From Rhizobiaceae bacterium (GTDB lineage Bacteria > Pseudomonadota > Alphaproteobacteria > Rhizobiales > Rhizobiaceae): DNA of 64,000 nt. Shown piece after piece: positions 34,983 through 44,107 of the stretch; the stretch's first letter is position 1; each line of letters opens with the position of its first letter. The stretch lies in assembly GCA_023953835.1 (NCBI GenBank), contig JAMLJB010000002.1, positions 340,630 through 404,629 of the forward strand. Direction: 5' to 3'. A program made the translations under genes and the position numbers. The notes beneath the pieces are model-generated. The model worked only from the letters and a program-made list of their open reading frames with translations. It ran no database searches and had not been told where the DNA came from.

Positions 34983-37978
34983 ACCGCTCGCACCAGTGCC
35001 TGGAGCGGATGGGCGAGCCGTATGCCGTCGATAAGCTTCGCCTGAGAGCGGCACGAATAGCCGTCGGTCAGAAGGCGACCGGAGCCGTGGTGCAGCTTGA
35101 CGTGCCTCGCCCAGCTCAGCGCGTAGATCTCTTCCGAATTGGCACGCTGTTCCGCCAGATGGCCGTAGGTGCCCGCCATGCCGCAGCAGCCGGACGGCAG
35201 GATGGTCAGCTTATGGCCGAACAGGGCGAAGAGCTTTTGCCAGTCGCGCATCGCATCGGGTGCGGTCGTCCGCTCCGTGCAGTGCGGCAGCAGCAGGAAA
35301 TCCTGCGGCTCGGGGACCGCAGCGGTTCTGCCGGCCATGCGCCGCAGCAGCCATTCCTGTACAAGGTGGACCTTCGGCGCATTGCCCGCGCCAAGCGCCG
35401 CCACATATTCGGACCTGTAGGTCAGCGTCATGGAGGGATCGATGCCGATGAGATCGACGCCCGTGCCGGCCAGCCCGCGCAGTTGGGCCGCGCTTTTGGC
35501 CGCCACGCGCTCGAACCTGTCGAGGAAGCCGTGCACATGACAGGGCTTGCCGTTGGGCAGGAGCGGCGCAAGCCACGGCCTGAAGCCCAGCCCTTGCAGG
35601 AACGCCAGCACGTCGAGGACGAGCTGAGCGTCATAATGGCGCGTGAATGCGTCCTGAACCAGAACGACGCTGCGCGCCTTTTCTCCCGCATCGAGCGCAT
35701 CGAGAGCCGCCACGCTTGCCGTTTCGACGCCGAGCCTCGCGCAGCCCGCGCCGAAATCCTGTGGCGACAGGAGCGGCGTCGCGGTCAGGCCGACGGCGCG
35801 CATGGCGACCGAGCCGAGCGGGGAACGCAGGAAGGCATTGGCGAGCCTCGGCATGCGCGCCGCCAGCGGCAGCAGGGCCTCGATGCCGGCGACCAGATGG
35901 TCGCGCGGATGCCGCAGGTAGCGCGTGTGGTAGAGGTGGAGAAAACGCGAGCGCAGCGCCGGAATGTCGACCTTGACGGGACATTGCCCGACGCATGACT
36001 TGCAGGCGAGACAGCCGTCCATGGCTTCCTTCACCTCGTGGGAAAAATCCGGCCTGTGCCGAAGGCTGCGCACGATCCTGCCCAGCGAACCTTTGAGGCG
36101 CGGGCGTGGCGCGGTGGGGTCGAAGCCCTCCTCCGCCAGCAGGCGCAGCCATTCGCGCATGAGCTGGGCGCGTCCCTTCGGAGAGTGGCGGCGTTCTCGC
36201 CTGCTCTTCCATGACGGGCACATCGCTTCGTCGAAATTGTAGTCATAGCAGGCGCCGTTGCCGTTGCAGTGGAGCGCGCTTTCAAAGCGGGCGCGCACAT
36301 GCAGCGGGATCACGCTGTCCGCGCCGCCCCTCATGGGCACCTCGTCGATCCTGATGAGGGCGGCCTCGCCCGCAGCGGCGATCTTGCCGGGGTTGAACCG
36401 GGCATGCGGATCGAAAACCTGCTTGACCCGCTGGAGCAGCGGATAAAGCGATCCGAAGAAGCGCGGCGAGAACTCCGAGCGAACGCCCTTGCCGTGCTCG
36501 CCCCAGAGCACGCCGCCATATTTCACCGTGAGGTCGACCACCTCCTCGGTGATCGTGCGTATCATCTTGCGGTGCGTCGGATCGGTCATGTCGAGCGCTG
36601 GCCTGACATGCAGCACACCCGCATCCACATGCCCGAACATGCCGTAGGACAGGCCGCGCCTGTCCAGAAGCGCGCGGAACTCGGCGATGTAATCGGCCAG
36701 CCGTTCCGGCGGCACCGCCGTGTCCTCCACGAAGGGGGTCGGCCTCGCCTTGCCCGGCAGCGCGCCGAGCAGGCCGACGGCCTTCTTGCGCATCGCCCAG
36801 ATCCGGCCCGCATCGCCCCGCGCGACGGTGAAGCCCCGGCGACCGGCCCCGGCCCGCGCCCCGTCAAGCTCGCCGACGATGGGCGCGATGCGCGCCTCAA
36901 GCTCTTCCGCGCTCTCCGCCAGCACCTCAACCAGGTTGATGCCCTTTGCGGGACCGGCGCTGTCGTCCGGGAAATAGGCGCGCACATCGCTCCAGATGAT
37001 GTCATGCCGGGCAAGTTCCAGCACGTGGGAATCAATGGTTTCGATGGAAGCAGCACCCAACGAGATGAGATGCCCTGCGTCGCGAAGCGCCTTGTCGAAA
37101 TCGTCGTAGCGTATGTTCACGATTGCGCTGTGGCCCGGAACGGGGAGCACGGAAAGCGTCGCCTCGGCGATCAGCCCGAGCGTTCCCTCGGAGCCGCACA
37201 GCACCGCGTTCAGGTCGAACCGGCCGTCGCGGTCGCGCAGATGGGCGATGTCGTAGCCGGTCAGCGAGCGGTTGAGGACGGGAAACTGCCGGGCGATTGC
37301 GGCGGCGTTCTCGCGCTGGAGATCATCGAGCGTGCGGTGGATTTCGCCCACGAGGTCGGTGCGGGAGCGCACCTTGCGCAAGGCGTCGTCATCAAGCGGA
37401 TGCGAGCTCCAGACCGTGCCGTCGCCAAGCACGGTGGTGAGTTCGCGCACATGGTCGCGCGTCTTGCCGTAGATGCAGGACCCCTGCCCGCACGCATCGG
37501 TTGAGATCATCCCGCCGATGGTGGCGCGGCTGGATGTCGAAAGCTCCGGCGCGAAGAACAGGCCGTGCGGCGCAAGCGCCGCGTTGAGTTGATCCTTGAC
37601 CACGCCTGCCTCGACGCGCACGAGGCGGCGTTCAGCGTCGATCTCCAGGATGCGGTTCATGTAGCGCGACAGGTCGACCACAATGCCGTCGCCGAGCGAT
37701 TGCCCGTTCGTTCCCGTGCCGCCGCCGCGCGGATAGAGCCGGATGTCCGGGAAACGCGGATCGCCGAGCAGCCGGGCGATGCGCACGAGGTCGTCGCGCG
37801 AGCGTGGAAACACCACCGCCTCGGGGCGTATCTGATAGATCGAGTTGTCGGTCGACAGCACCTGCCGGTCGGCGCCGCGATCCGACACACGGCCCTCGAA
37901 CCCGCGAAGCTGAAGCTCGGACAGGAAGGCGACGGTGCCGGACGACGGGGCCGGAACCGGCCTGAGGTGAGGGATCAT
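34979..37978 (-). CDS. FAD/4Fe-4S dehydrogenase, YdiJ-like (D-2-hydroxyacid oxidising)
   Basis: 999-aa cytoplasmic or membrane-associated flavoprotein. Residues ~50-280 form a PCMH-type FAD domain (YPRGGGTGTNGQSLG, 82-96), then an FAD-oxidase C-terminal domain to ~535. A ferredoxin-like region follows, with CNGNGACYDY (571-580) and CLACKSCVGQCP (656-667), and a CCG-type tail (HCTERTTAPD, GCCGMAGTYG). This order and length match E. coli YdiJ, a D-2-hydroxyglutarate dehydrogenase family. It starts 15 bp after the dehydrogenase gene at 37994-38899. Probably oxidises a D-2-hydroxy acid and passes electrons onward. Confidence 0.9.
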   Translation of the reverse strand: MIPHLRPVPAPSSGTVAFLSELQLRGFEGRVSDRGADRQVLSTDNSIYQIRPEAVVFPRSRDDLVRIARLLGDPRFPDIRLYPRGGGTGTNGQSLGDGIVVDLSRYMNRILEIDAERRLVRVEAGVVKDQLNAALAPHGLFFAPELSTSSRATIGGMISTDACGQGSCIYGKTRDHVRELTTVLGDGTVWSSHPLDDDALRKVRSRTDLVGEIHRTLDDLQRENAAAIARQFPVLNRSLTGYDIAHLRDRDGRFDLNAVLCGSEGTLGLIAEATLSVLPVPGHSAIVNIRYDDFDKALRDAGHLISLGAASIETIDSHVLELARHDIIWSDVRAYFPDDSAGPAKGINLVEVLAESAEELEARIAPIVGELDGARAGAGRRGFTVARGDAGRIWAMRKKAVGLLGALPGKARPTPFVEDTAVPPERLADYIAEFRALLDRRGLSYGMFGHVDAGVLHVRPALDMTDPTHRKMIRTITEEVVDLTVKYGGVLWGEHGKGVRSEFSPRFFGSLYPLLQRVKQVFDPHARFNPGKIAAAGEAALIRIDEVPMRGGADSVIPLHVRARFESALHCNGNGACYDYNFDEAMCPSWKSRRERRHSPKGRAQLMREWLRLLAEEGFDPTAPRPRLKGSLGRIVRSLRHRPDFSHEVKEAMDGCLACKSCVGQCPVKVDIPALRSRFLHLYHTRYLRHPRDHLVAGIEALLPLAARMPRLANAFLRSPLGSVAMRAVGLTATPLLSPQDFGAGCARLGVETASVAALDALDAGEKARSVVLVQDAFTRHYDAQLVLDVLAFLQGLGFRPWLAPLLPNGKPCHVHGFLDRFERVAAKSAAQLRGLAGTGVDLIGIDPSMTLTYRSEYVAALGAGNAPKVHLVQEWLLRRMAGRTAAVPEPQDFLLLPHCTERTTAPDAMRDWQKLFALFGHKLTILPSGCCGMAGTYGHLAEQRANSEEIYALSWARHVKLHHGSGRLLTDGYSCRSQAKLIDGIRLAHPLQALVRAV

Positions 37979-37993
37979 GCAATGCGAAGTCGG

Positions 37994-38899
37994 TCAGCCG
38001 GCCTGCTTGTCCGGCGCCTTGCCGAACTGCACGCCCGCCCACTGCTCGAAATGCCGGATCGGAAAGACATTGTCCTGCTGGCCGTCGCCCTGCGAAATCG
38101 CGAATGCGAGAAACTGGCGCGCAGCCGGGCTGACCACCATGGTCGCGCCGATCTTCTCCGCCTCGTCGAGGCACATCTTGATATCCTTGTGCAGGAGTTC
38201 GGTGGTGAAGCGCACCGGGAAGCCACGGTCGAGCACGCATTGCGGGATACGCTCCAGCGTGGCGAAGGAACGACCGCTCGAAGCATTCAGAACATCCAGC
38301 ATCATAGACGCGTCGAGCCCCGCCTTGACGCCGTAGACGAGCGCTTCGCAGCTTGCGACCATGCTCGTTGCGTAGAGCGTGTTGTTGATGATCTTCATGG
38401 TCTGGCCGAGCGACGCGTCCTCGCCCATGTAGAAGATGTTCTTGCCGATCACCTTGAGGACCGGCTCGACCTTGCGGAATGTTTCCTCAGGCCCGGACGG
38501 CATGATGGAAAGCGTGCCTTTTTCAGCCGCGACCGTACCGCCGCTGACCGGCGCGCCCACGAAGGAGATGTTTTTCGCATCGAGCAGCGCGGCCATTTCC
38601 TTTGTTACGGTCGGGCCGGTCGTCGAAAGATCGACCACGGTCGTGACCTTCGTGCCCTCGGCCACTTCGGATGCGACTGCCAGGACGATGGCGGGCATCG
38701 GCAGGCACAGAAGAACGGTCTCCACGGTCGAGGCAAGCGAGGCGGCGCTTTTGGCCGCGACGGCTCCCTTCGCGACGAGGCGGTTCATCGCCTCGGGGTC
38801 GCGGTCGAAGACGACGAGATCGTACCCCGCCGCCAGCAGTCGCGTGCCGAAATGGCCGCCAATATTTCCGAGACCAATCAGCCCGATACTCCCGGCCAT
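37994..38899 (-). CDS. NAD(P)-dependent beta-hydroxyacid dehydrogenase (3-hydroxyisobutyrate dehydrogenase family)
   Basis: 301-aa enzyme. Rossmann motif GLGNIGG (9-15), substrate-binding segment GAPVSGGTVAAEKGTLSIM, and catalytic lysine in GQTMKIINNTLYA. Family members oxidise or reduce 3-hydroxyisobutyrate, tartronate semialdehyde or related acids. ATG 38899 has AGAGGA 8 bases upstream and is preferred to the ATG at 38929. First gene of a two-gene operon with the FAD dehydrogenase, 85 bp downstream of a LysR-type box. Confidence 0.92.
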   Translation of the reverse strand: MAGSIGLIGLGNIGGHFGTRLLAAGYDLVVFDRDPEAMNRLVAKGAVAAKSAASLASTVETVLLCLPMPAIVLAVASEVAEGTKVTTVVDLSTTGPTVTKEMAALLDAKNISFVGAPVSGGTVAAEKGTLSIMPSGPEETFRKVEPVLKVIGKNIFYMGEDASLGQTMKIINNTLYATSMVASCEALVYGVKAGLDASMMLDVLNASSGRSFATLERIPQCVLDRGFPVRFTTELLHKDIKMCLDEAEKIGATMVVSPAARQFLAFAISQGDGQQDNVFPIRHFEQWAGVQFGKAPDKQAG

Positions 38900-38983
38900 C
38901 TTGTCTTTCCTCTCACTCACTTCTGTCATTTCGCGTTATAGGGATTGCATGCCGGAGCAGCGATTGCTGTTTCCCCAAAGGGT

Positions 38984-38998
38984 ATAGCCTTTGGTTAT
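38984..38998. promoter_or_regulatory. LysR-type box upstream of the hydroxyacid dehydrogenase operon
   Basis: ATAGC-CTTTG-GTTAT (38984-38998) matches the box at 34033 in 12 of 15 positions and keeps four of five arm pairs. It lies 85 bp upstream of the start at 38899, almost the same distance as the 34033 box has to its operon. Confidence 0.55.
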
Positions 38999-39042
38999 TC
39001 GTCACTGCGGCGGTCATTCTGAAGGTCGCCATGCTTCGTTGC

Positions 39043-40662
39043 TCAATGCATGGCTGACTTCGATTTCAGGAAGAGATCGGCGCCTTTTTCCGCGATCATC
39101 AGAGTCGCGGCATGGGTGTTGCCGGAGACCATCGTGGGCATGATCGAGGCGTCGACGACGCGCAGCCCCTCGATGCCGTGGACTTCGAGGCGCTCGTTAA
39201 CGACCGCAAAGGGGTCCGATCCCATCTTGCAGGTGCCGGCGACGTGGTACGACGTCTCGCCGTTGCGGCGGGCGAAATCCAGCCATTCCTCGTCGCTCTG
39301 CACCCGGCTGCCGGGGTTCATCTCCGACTTGCGGTAAGGCTCCATCAGCGGATTGTCGACGATGCGCCGGGCGATCTTCATGCCGCCCACAAGGCAGGTC
39401 TCGTCGAGCGGGTCGCTCAGGAAATTCGGGCGGATCGCAGGCGCCGCCAGCGGATCGGGCGACTTGATGTGGATGGTGCCGGTCGATTGCGGCCTCAACT
39501 GGTAGACGGCGATGGTCATGCCCGGCTCGCGGTCGAGCTTGCGGTTCGAATGGGAGGAGAAGCTGGCGAGATTGAAATGGAACTGCACGTCGGGCGTGGC
39601 GAGTTCGGGGCGTGTCTTGACGAAGCCGAAGATCACCGCGCTCGGGCTGGTCAGGATGCCGCGGCGCAGCGCATAGTATTTGGCGACCTCCATCGCAAGC
39701 GCGACGCCGTGCGCGCGGTCGTTGAACGTCACGCGCTTTTTCCCGCGCCAGTTCATGCGCGGCGTGTAGTGGTCGCGCAGGTTTCGCCCGACGCCCGGCA
39801 GACCGTGCACAACCGGAATCCCGAAGCCGTTCAGGATGTCGGGATCGCCAAGCCCGGAAAGCTCCATGATCTGCGGCGACTGCACCGTGCCCGCCGAGAG
39901 AATGACGTCATGCGCGAAAACCTGGCGGCGCTCGCCGTCCCGCACATATTCGACGCCCGTGCAGCGCCGCCCCTCGAACAGCAGCCGGGTGACCTGCGCC
40001 CCTGTGGTGATCTCAAGATTTGCGCGGCCCCGGATGGGGTGGAGATAGGCGCGCGCGGCGGATACGCGCTGGCCGTCCTTCTGGTTGACCTGCATGTAGC
40101 CGAAGCCTTCCTGGCTCTCGCCATTGTAGTCGGCGTTGAGCGGAAAGCCTTCGGCCACGGCGGCGCGCAGGAACGCATCGGTCAGCTCGTTACGGAACCT
40201 GACCTCGTGCACGTTGAGCGGTCCGTCGCTGCCGCGCAGCGGTGAACGCGGCCCCTCGAAATGCTCGAACTTCTGGAAGAAGGGCAGCACATCCTCGAAC
40301 GACCAGCCCCGGTTTCCAAGCTGTGCCCAGCCGTCATAGTCGAGCGGCTGGCCGCGCACCATGATCATGCCGTTCAGCGCGCTGGAGCCACCGAGCGTCT
40401 TGCCGCGCGGCACGGGGATCGCGCGGTCGCGCGTGCCCGGCTCCGGCTCCGATCTGAAGCACCAGTTGTAGCGCTGGTTGTTCATCAGCTTGGTGAAACC
40501 GACCGGAATGGGAATCCACATGCTGTCGTCGGGCGGGCCGGCTTCCACCAGCATCACCTTGCGGCTCGCATCCGCTGAAAGCCTGTTGGCGAGCACGCAA
40601 CCGGCCGTTCCGCCGCCCACGATGATGACATCGCGATCAACGGCGGGCTTGGTCTCATTCAT
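39043..40662 (-). CDS. GMC-family FAD oxidoreductase (choline-dehydrogenase-like)
   Basis: 539-aa flavoenzyme. FAD-binding GGGTAG (16-21) and MLVEAGPP, the first GMC signature GKTLGGSSALNGM, and a C-terminal active site with YHVAGTCKMG followed by DASIMPTMVSGNTHAATLMIA. Oxidises an alcohol group, for example in sugars, polyols or choline-like compounds. ATG 40662 is the likely start; an extension to 40824 overlaps the neighbouring gene. Last gene of the operon 48244-39043, 8 bp after the lactonase. Confidence 0.92.
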   Translation of the reverse strand: MNETKPAVDRDVIIVGGGTAGCVLANRLSADASRKVMLVEAGPPDDSMWIPIPVGFTKLMNNQRYNWCFRSEPEPGTRDRAIPVPRGKTLGGSSALNGMIMVRGQPLDYDGWAQLGNRGWSFEDVLPFFQKFEHFEGPRSPLRGSDGPLNVHEVRFRNELTDAFLRAAVAEGFPLNADYNGESQEGFGYMQVNQKDGQRVSAARAYLHPIRGRANLEITTGAQVTRLLFEGRRCTGVEYVRDGERRQVFAHDVILSAGTVQSPQIMELSGLGDPDILNGFGIPVVHGLPGVGRNLRDHYTPRMNWRGKKRVTFNDRAHGVALAMEVAKYYALRRGILTSPSAVIFGFVKTRPELATPDVQFHFNLASFSSHSNRKLDREPGMTIAVYQLRPQSTGTIHIKSPDPLAAPAIRPNFLSDPLDETCLVGGMKIARRIVDNPLMEPYRKSEMNPGSRVQSDEEWLDFARRNGETSYHVAGTCKMGSDPFAVVNERLEVHGIEGLRVVDASIMPTMVSGNTHAATLMIAEKGADLFLKSKSAMH

Positions 40663-40670
40663 GGCGCTGC

Positions 40671-41459
40671 TCAATCGTAAAAGGCCGGGAACTTCTTGAT
40701 GTCCTGCCACGCATCGGGATCGTGCCCGGTGATGACCGAAGCGCCCGTCGTGTCGGCGATCAGGTGCAGCTTCTCGATGGAACGCGCGACATCCATGCCG
40801 TTGACCATCGTGCCCGGCATGCACTTCATGTTCCAGTGGTCCATGGTGTAGGCGGCGTCGATGGTCAGGAGCTGCGGGCCGGTTTTCGGAAGCGTGATGA
40901 GGAAGGACTGGTGGCCGGGCGTGTGGCCGGGCGTGAAATAGCAGCGGATGACGCCGTCGCCGTAAAGATCGAAGCCGTCCTGATGCCTGTCCTCAAGGAA
41001 GTGCCAGCGCAGGTTGGGCCGGTCGAAGTCGGCGCGGATATAGCCGCCCCTGGCGAACCAGTCCGGGGCGAAGGCGTATTGATATTCCTTGCGCTGCACG
41101 ATGTAGGTCGCGTTCGGGAAATGGCCGAGCGCGCCGGTATGGTCGATGTGCAGGTGCGAATGCAGCACGAAGCGCACGCTTTGCGGATCGAAGCCCGCCT
41201 CCGTGAAGCGGTTGAGGCAGGCATCCTCCTTCTCCATGAGCGGATAGAAGGCGTCGGCGGTCTTGCCCCAGTGGCCATGGGGGTCGATTGCCGCCTCGAC
41301 GGGCGTGCCGCCGTCGATGACCACATTGCCCTTCGGATGCGTGATGAGGAACCACGGTATGGGCGTGTAGAAGGTTTCCTGCGAGGCGCCGAGCTTGATG
41401 TCGACCTCGCGCTGGCGGATTCTGCCGGTCTGGAACACGTAGAGCCGGATGTCACTCAT
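40671..41459 (-). CDS. Metallo-beta-lactamase-fold hydrolase, AHL-lactonase-like
   Basis: 262-aa hydrolase with the dinuclear zinc motif HSHLHIDHTG, an early GNVVIDGGTPVEA strand, HTPGHQSFLI and a late metal histidine in VITGHDPD. The layout fits the N-acyl-homoserine-lactonase (AttM/AiiA-type) group, which opens lactone rings. Here it lies between a sugar-type ABC importer and a GMC oxidoreductase, so the substrate may be a sugar lactone or gamma-lactone rather than a quorum signal (inference). 55 bp after the ABC ATPase gene. Confidence 0.9.
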   Translation of the reverse strand: MSDIRLYVFQTGRIRQREVDIKLGASQETFYTPIPWFLITHPKGNVVIDGGTPVEAAIDPHGHWGKTADAFYPLMEKEDACLNRFTEAGFDPQSVRFVLHSHLHIDHTGALGHFPNATYIVQRKEYQYAFAPDWFARGGYIRADFDRPNLRWHFLEDRHQDGFDLYGDGVIRCYFTPGHTPGHQSFLITLPKTGPQLLTIDAAYTMDHWNMKCMPGTMVNGMDVARSIEKLHLIADTTGASVITGHDPDAWQDIKKFPAFYD

Positions 41460-41514
41460 TTCAGCACCTCGTTCTGGAAGTCCGTTCTTGATTGCCTGCC
41501 GAACATTGCTTTCC

Positions 41515-43011
41515 TCAATGGACCGCCGCGTACATGATCTTTTCCTCGGTCGCGTCCTCGGGTGAGAACTCTTCGACGATGCGCCCTTGCCGCGAGACGA
41601 GGATGCGGTCCGACAGGTTCATCACTTCGGGCAGGTAGGAAGAGATGACGACGACCGCCAACCCCTCTTCTGCGAGCTGGATGATGAATTTATGGATCTC
41701 GGCGATGGATCCGACATCGACGCCGCGCGTGGGTTCGTCGAAAATGATGACCTCGGGCTTCTGCACCAGCGACTTGCTGATGACGACCTTCTGCTGGTTG
41801 CCGCCGGAAAGCTCGATGACGCGCGGGTCGGCGCTGGCCGAGCGCACGTTCAGCGCCTTGATCCAGGTTTGCGCCAGCTTCTGCTTTTCCGCGCTGCTCA
41901 CGAAGGGCGGGCTGGAAAAGGAGGTGGCGATGCGGCCGAGGAAAATGTTGTCACTCACCGACATCGTCTCGAAGAAGCCCTCGATCTTGCGGTCCTCGGT
42001 GATGTAGGCGACGCCGTCCTTCATGGCTTCGCGTGGCGAGGCGTAGTCCACCGCGCGGTCGCCGCGCAGGATGCGTCCGCCCTGCTTGCGGTCCTTGCGG
42101 TCGAGCCCTGCGATGATGCGCGCTGTCTCCGAACGGCCCGAGCCGACAAGGCCGAAGATGCCGGTGATCTGTCCCGCATAGATCGAAAACGATGTGTTGC
42201 GGACCGCACGCCCCCGCGACAGGTTCTGCACGCTCAGCATGCGCGCGCCCCGCTGCCGCTCCTTGCCGCCGGCGTGCCGGACATAGATGTCGTCCGACAG
42301 TTCGCGCCCCACCATGGCGCGGATGACGCTGTTGCGGTCGAACTGGCCGGTTTCGCCCGTGGTGACGAGCGCGCCGTCGCGCAGGATGGTGATGCGGTCG
42401 GAAACGGCAAGCGCCTCCTCGAGCGCGTGGGTGATGAAGACGATCGCCACCCCGGTGCTCTTCAGCCGCCGCACAAGCTCGAAGAAATGGTGCTTCTCCT
42501 CCGGCGTCAGCGTCGCCGTCGGCTCGTCGAAGATGATGACATTGGCCTTGTGATGGACGGCGCGCGCGATCTCGACCATCTGCCTTTGCGCGGCACTGAG
42601 TTGCGAGACCTTCTTCGTCACCTCGAAATTGAATTTGAGGCTCTGCATGAACTGCTGGGCCGCAAGATTCAGCCGCGAGCGCATCATGAAGAAGCGGCGT
42701 TCGCCGAGATAGAGGTTCTGCGCGACGGTCAGCGAGGGAACGAGGCTCGTCTCCTGAAACACCATGGCGATGCCCGCATTCAGGGCCTCGCGCGGGCGGC
42801 TGAAGGAGATGGGCTTGCCATCGAGCAGCATCGTGCCGCTGCTCGGCGCGGCTACCCCGGCGATGATCTTGGACAGCGTCGACTTGCCCGCGCCGTTTTC
42901 GCCCAGAAGCGCGTGCACCTCGCCCGCCGCGAGGCTGAAATCGACCTCGCGCAGCACCTTGATGCCGAAATAGTCCTTGGAAACGCCTTTCAGCTCAAGC
43001 CGCATCGACAT
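41515..43011 (-). CDS. CUT2 sugar ABC transporter ATP-binding protein
   Basis: 498-aa double ATPase. Walker A GENGAGKST (37-45), Walker B VIIFDEPTATL, NBD2 GLVGSGRSETARI with LSGGNQQKVVISKSL and VIIFDEPTRGVDV. Ends EEKIMYAAVH. ATG 43011 follows GGGAGGCGTTC and lies 17 bp inside the propeller gene. Energises the importer formed with the permeases at 47276 and 44104. Confidence 0.94.
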   Translation of the reverse strand: MSMRLELKGVSKDYFGIKVLREVDFSLAAGEVHALLGENGAGKSTLSKIIAGVAAPSSGTMLLDGKPISFSRPREALNAGIAMVFQETSLVPSLTVAQNLYLGERRFFMMRSRLNLAAQQFMQSLKFNFEVTKKVSQLSAAQRQMVEIARAVHHKANVIIFDEPTATLTPEEKHHFFELVRRLKSTGVAIVFITHALEEALAVSDRITILRDGALVTTGETGQFDRNSVIRAMVGRELSDDIYVRHAGGKERQRGARMLSVQNLSRGRAVRNTSFSIYAGQITGIFGLVGSGRSETARIIAGLDRKDRKQGGRILRGDRAVDYASPREAMKDGVAYITEDRKIEGFFETMSVSDNIFLGRIATSFSSPPFVSSAEKQKLAQTWIKALNVRSASADPRVIELSGGNQQKVVISKSLVQKPEVIIFDEPTRGVDVGSIAEIHKFIIQLAEEGLAVVVISSYLPEVMNLSDRILVSRQGRIVEEFSPEDATEEKIMYAAVH

Positions 43012-44107
43012 GAACGCCTCCCGATTTGGCGAGGTCGAGAATTGCCACCGCATCGTCGCCCTTGCAGGCGACGAACAGCTTACCCTTGTGTTCGACGCAG
43101 CCCGTGGTGCCGTGGCGGTTGCCGTCGGCGCGGCTCTGGACGCTGCTTTCAGGCTGGAAGGCATGGTCGAGATACACGACCATCCCGTAGGAAAAGCTCG
43201 GCGCCCAGGGCTTTGAACGACCCATCTGCTTCATTGCACCGCCCATGAGAGGCTCCCACACCGAGTTACCGGCGCGCAGTCTTGGCGCGATCCACTCGCG
43301 GCGGTCCGGCACTTCGGAAATCATCCGCGCACAGAATTCGGGCTGGCGCAGCACATAGTCGACGAGCTGGCTGCGCGGTGCGAAGATCGACAGCCACGCG
43401 CCGCCACGGCTGCTTGGCGCCAGCCGCGCCGGATAGCCCGGCAGGTCCGCCAGCACCACCTCGCAACCGGACCCCGACAGGTTCCTCGCGTCCCTCGGCA
43501 ACCGGATCAGCCGGTGCCGCCAAGCTTCCGAAACGATCAGTTCGCCTTTGGCGTCCAGCAGCAACCCGTTCGGATAGGCCAGCGCGTGCGCAAGGCAGAT
43601 GCTGTTGCCGTTCTTGAGCGAGACGCGCCAGACCGAGCCGCTTGCGCCGTCGCGCAGCAGGTCCTCGACCCAATCCTCGGGCGAGACCCGAGACGAGCCC
43701 TGCGCAACGATCAGGTCCTGCCCGTCGAACAGCAGCGCCGTCGGGCACACCGATTTCTGCTCGCCCAGCACTTCGATGGTGCGGTTGCTGTTGTTGTCGA
43801 ACACAAGGATGCGGCCATCCACCAGCCCCAGCGCGACCGCGCCGCTTTGGCTGAAAGCCAGGCTGGAAATGGAATTTTCGCAATGGCGCACGCGCAGCGG
43901 CGGCTTGGTGCCGTTCAGCCTGTAGAGGTCGCGTCCGCTGGTGACATAGATGTTGTCGTCGAGCGAGGCGAGACAGTCGGGCGCGGGAAAATCCGACAGG
44001 CTTGGCGCGAGGTCCAGCAGCGAATTTGGCCGGAACGGCCCGTCCATGGCGGGCAGCGTCAGTTCCTGGCTTGCCGCGGGCAGGAAACGCTTCAGGAGTC
44101 CGCTCAT
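42995..44107 (-). CDS. Strictosidine-synthase/SMP-30-like beta-propeller protein
   Basis: 370-aa soluble protein without signal peptide. Propeller-like repeats include YPNGLLLDAKGELIVSEAW, RHRLIRLPRD, VVLADLPGYPARL and a closing GKLFVACKGDDAVAILDL. EDWVEDLL, SEAW...RLIRL and DLPGYPxxL match the same points in the propeller fused to the preceding permease (44104-46182), so the two are paralogues. Coupled to both neighbours by overlaps (ATGA at 44104-44107; 17 bp with the ATPase). Probably acts on a lactone or ester of the imported compound, or binds it; metal ligands are less clear than in the SMP-30 protein at 13526. Confidence 0.82.
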   Translation of the reverse strand: MSGLLKRFLPAASQELTLPAMDGPFRPNSLLDLAPSLSDFPAPDCLASLDDNIYVTSGRDLYRLNGTKPPLRVRHCENSISSLAFSQSGAVALGLVDGRILVFDNNSNRTIEVLGEQKSVCPTALLFDGQDLIVAQGSSRVSPEDWVEDLLRDGASGSVWRVSLKNGNSICLAHALAYPNGLLLDAKGELIVSEAWRHRLIRLPRDARNLSGSGCEVVLADLPGYPARLAPSSRGGAWLSIFAPRSQLVDYVLRQPEFCARMISEVPDRREWIAPRLRAGNSVWEPLMGGAMKQMGRSKPWAPSFSYGMVVYLDHAFQPESSVQSRADGNRHGTTGCVEHKGKLFVACKGDDAVAILDLAKSGGVHVDAA

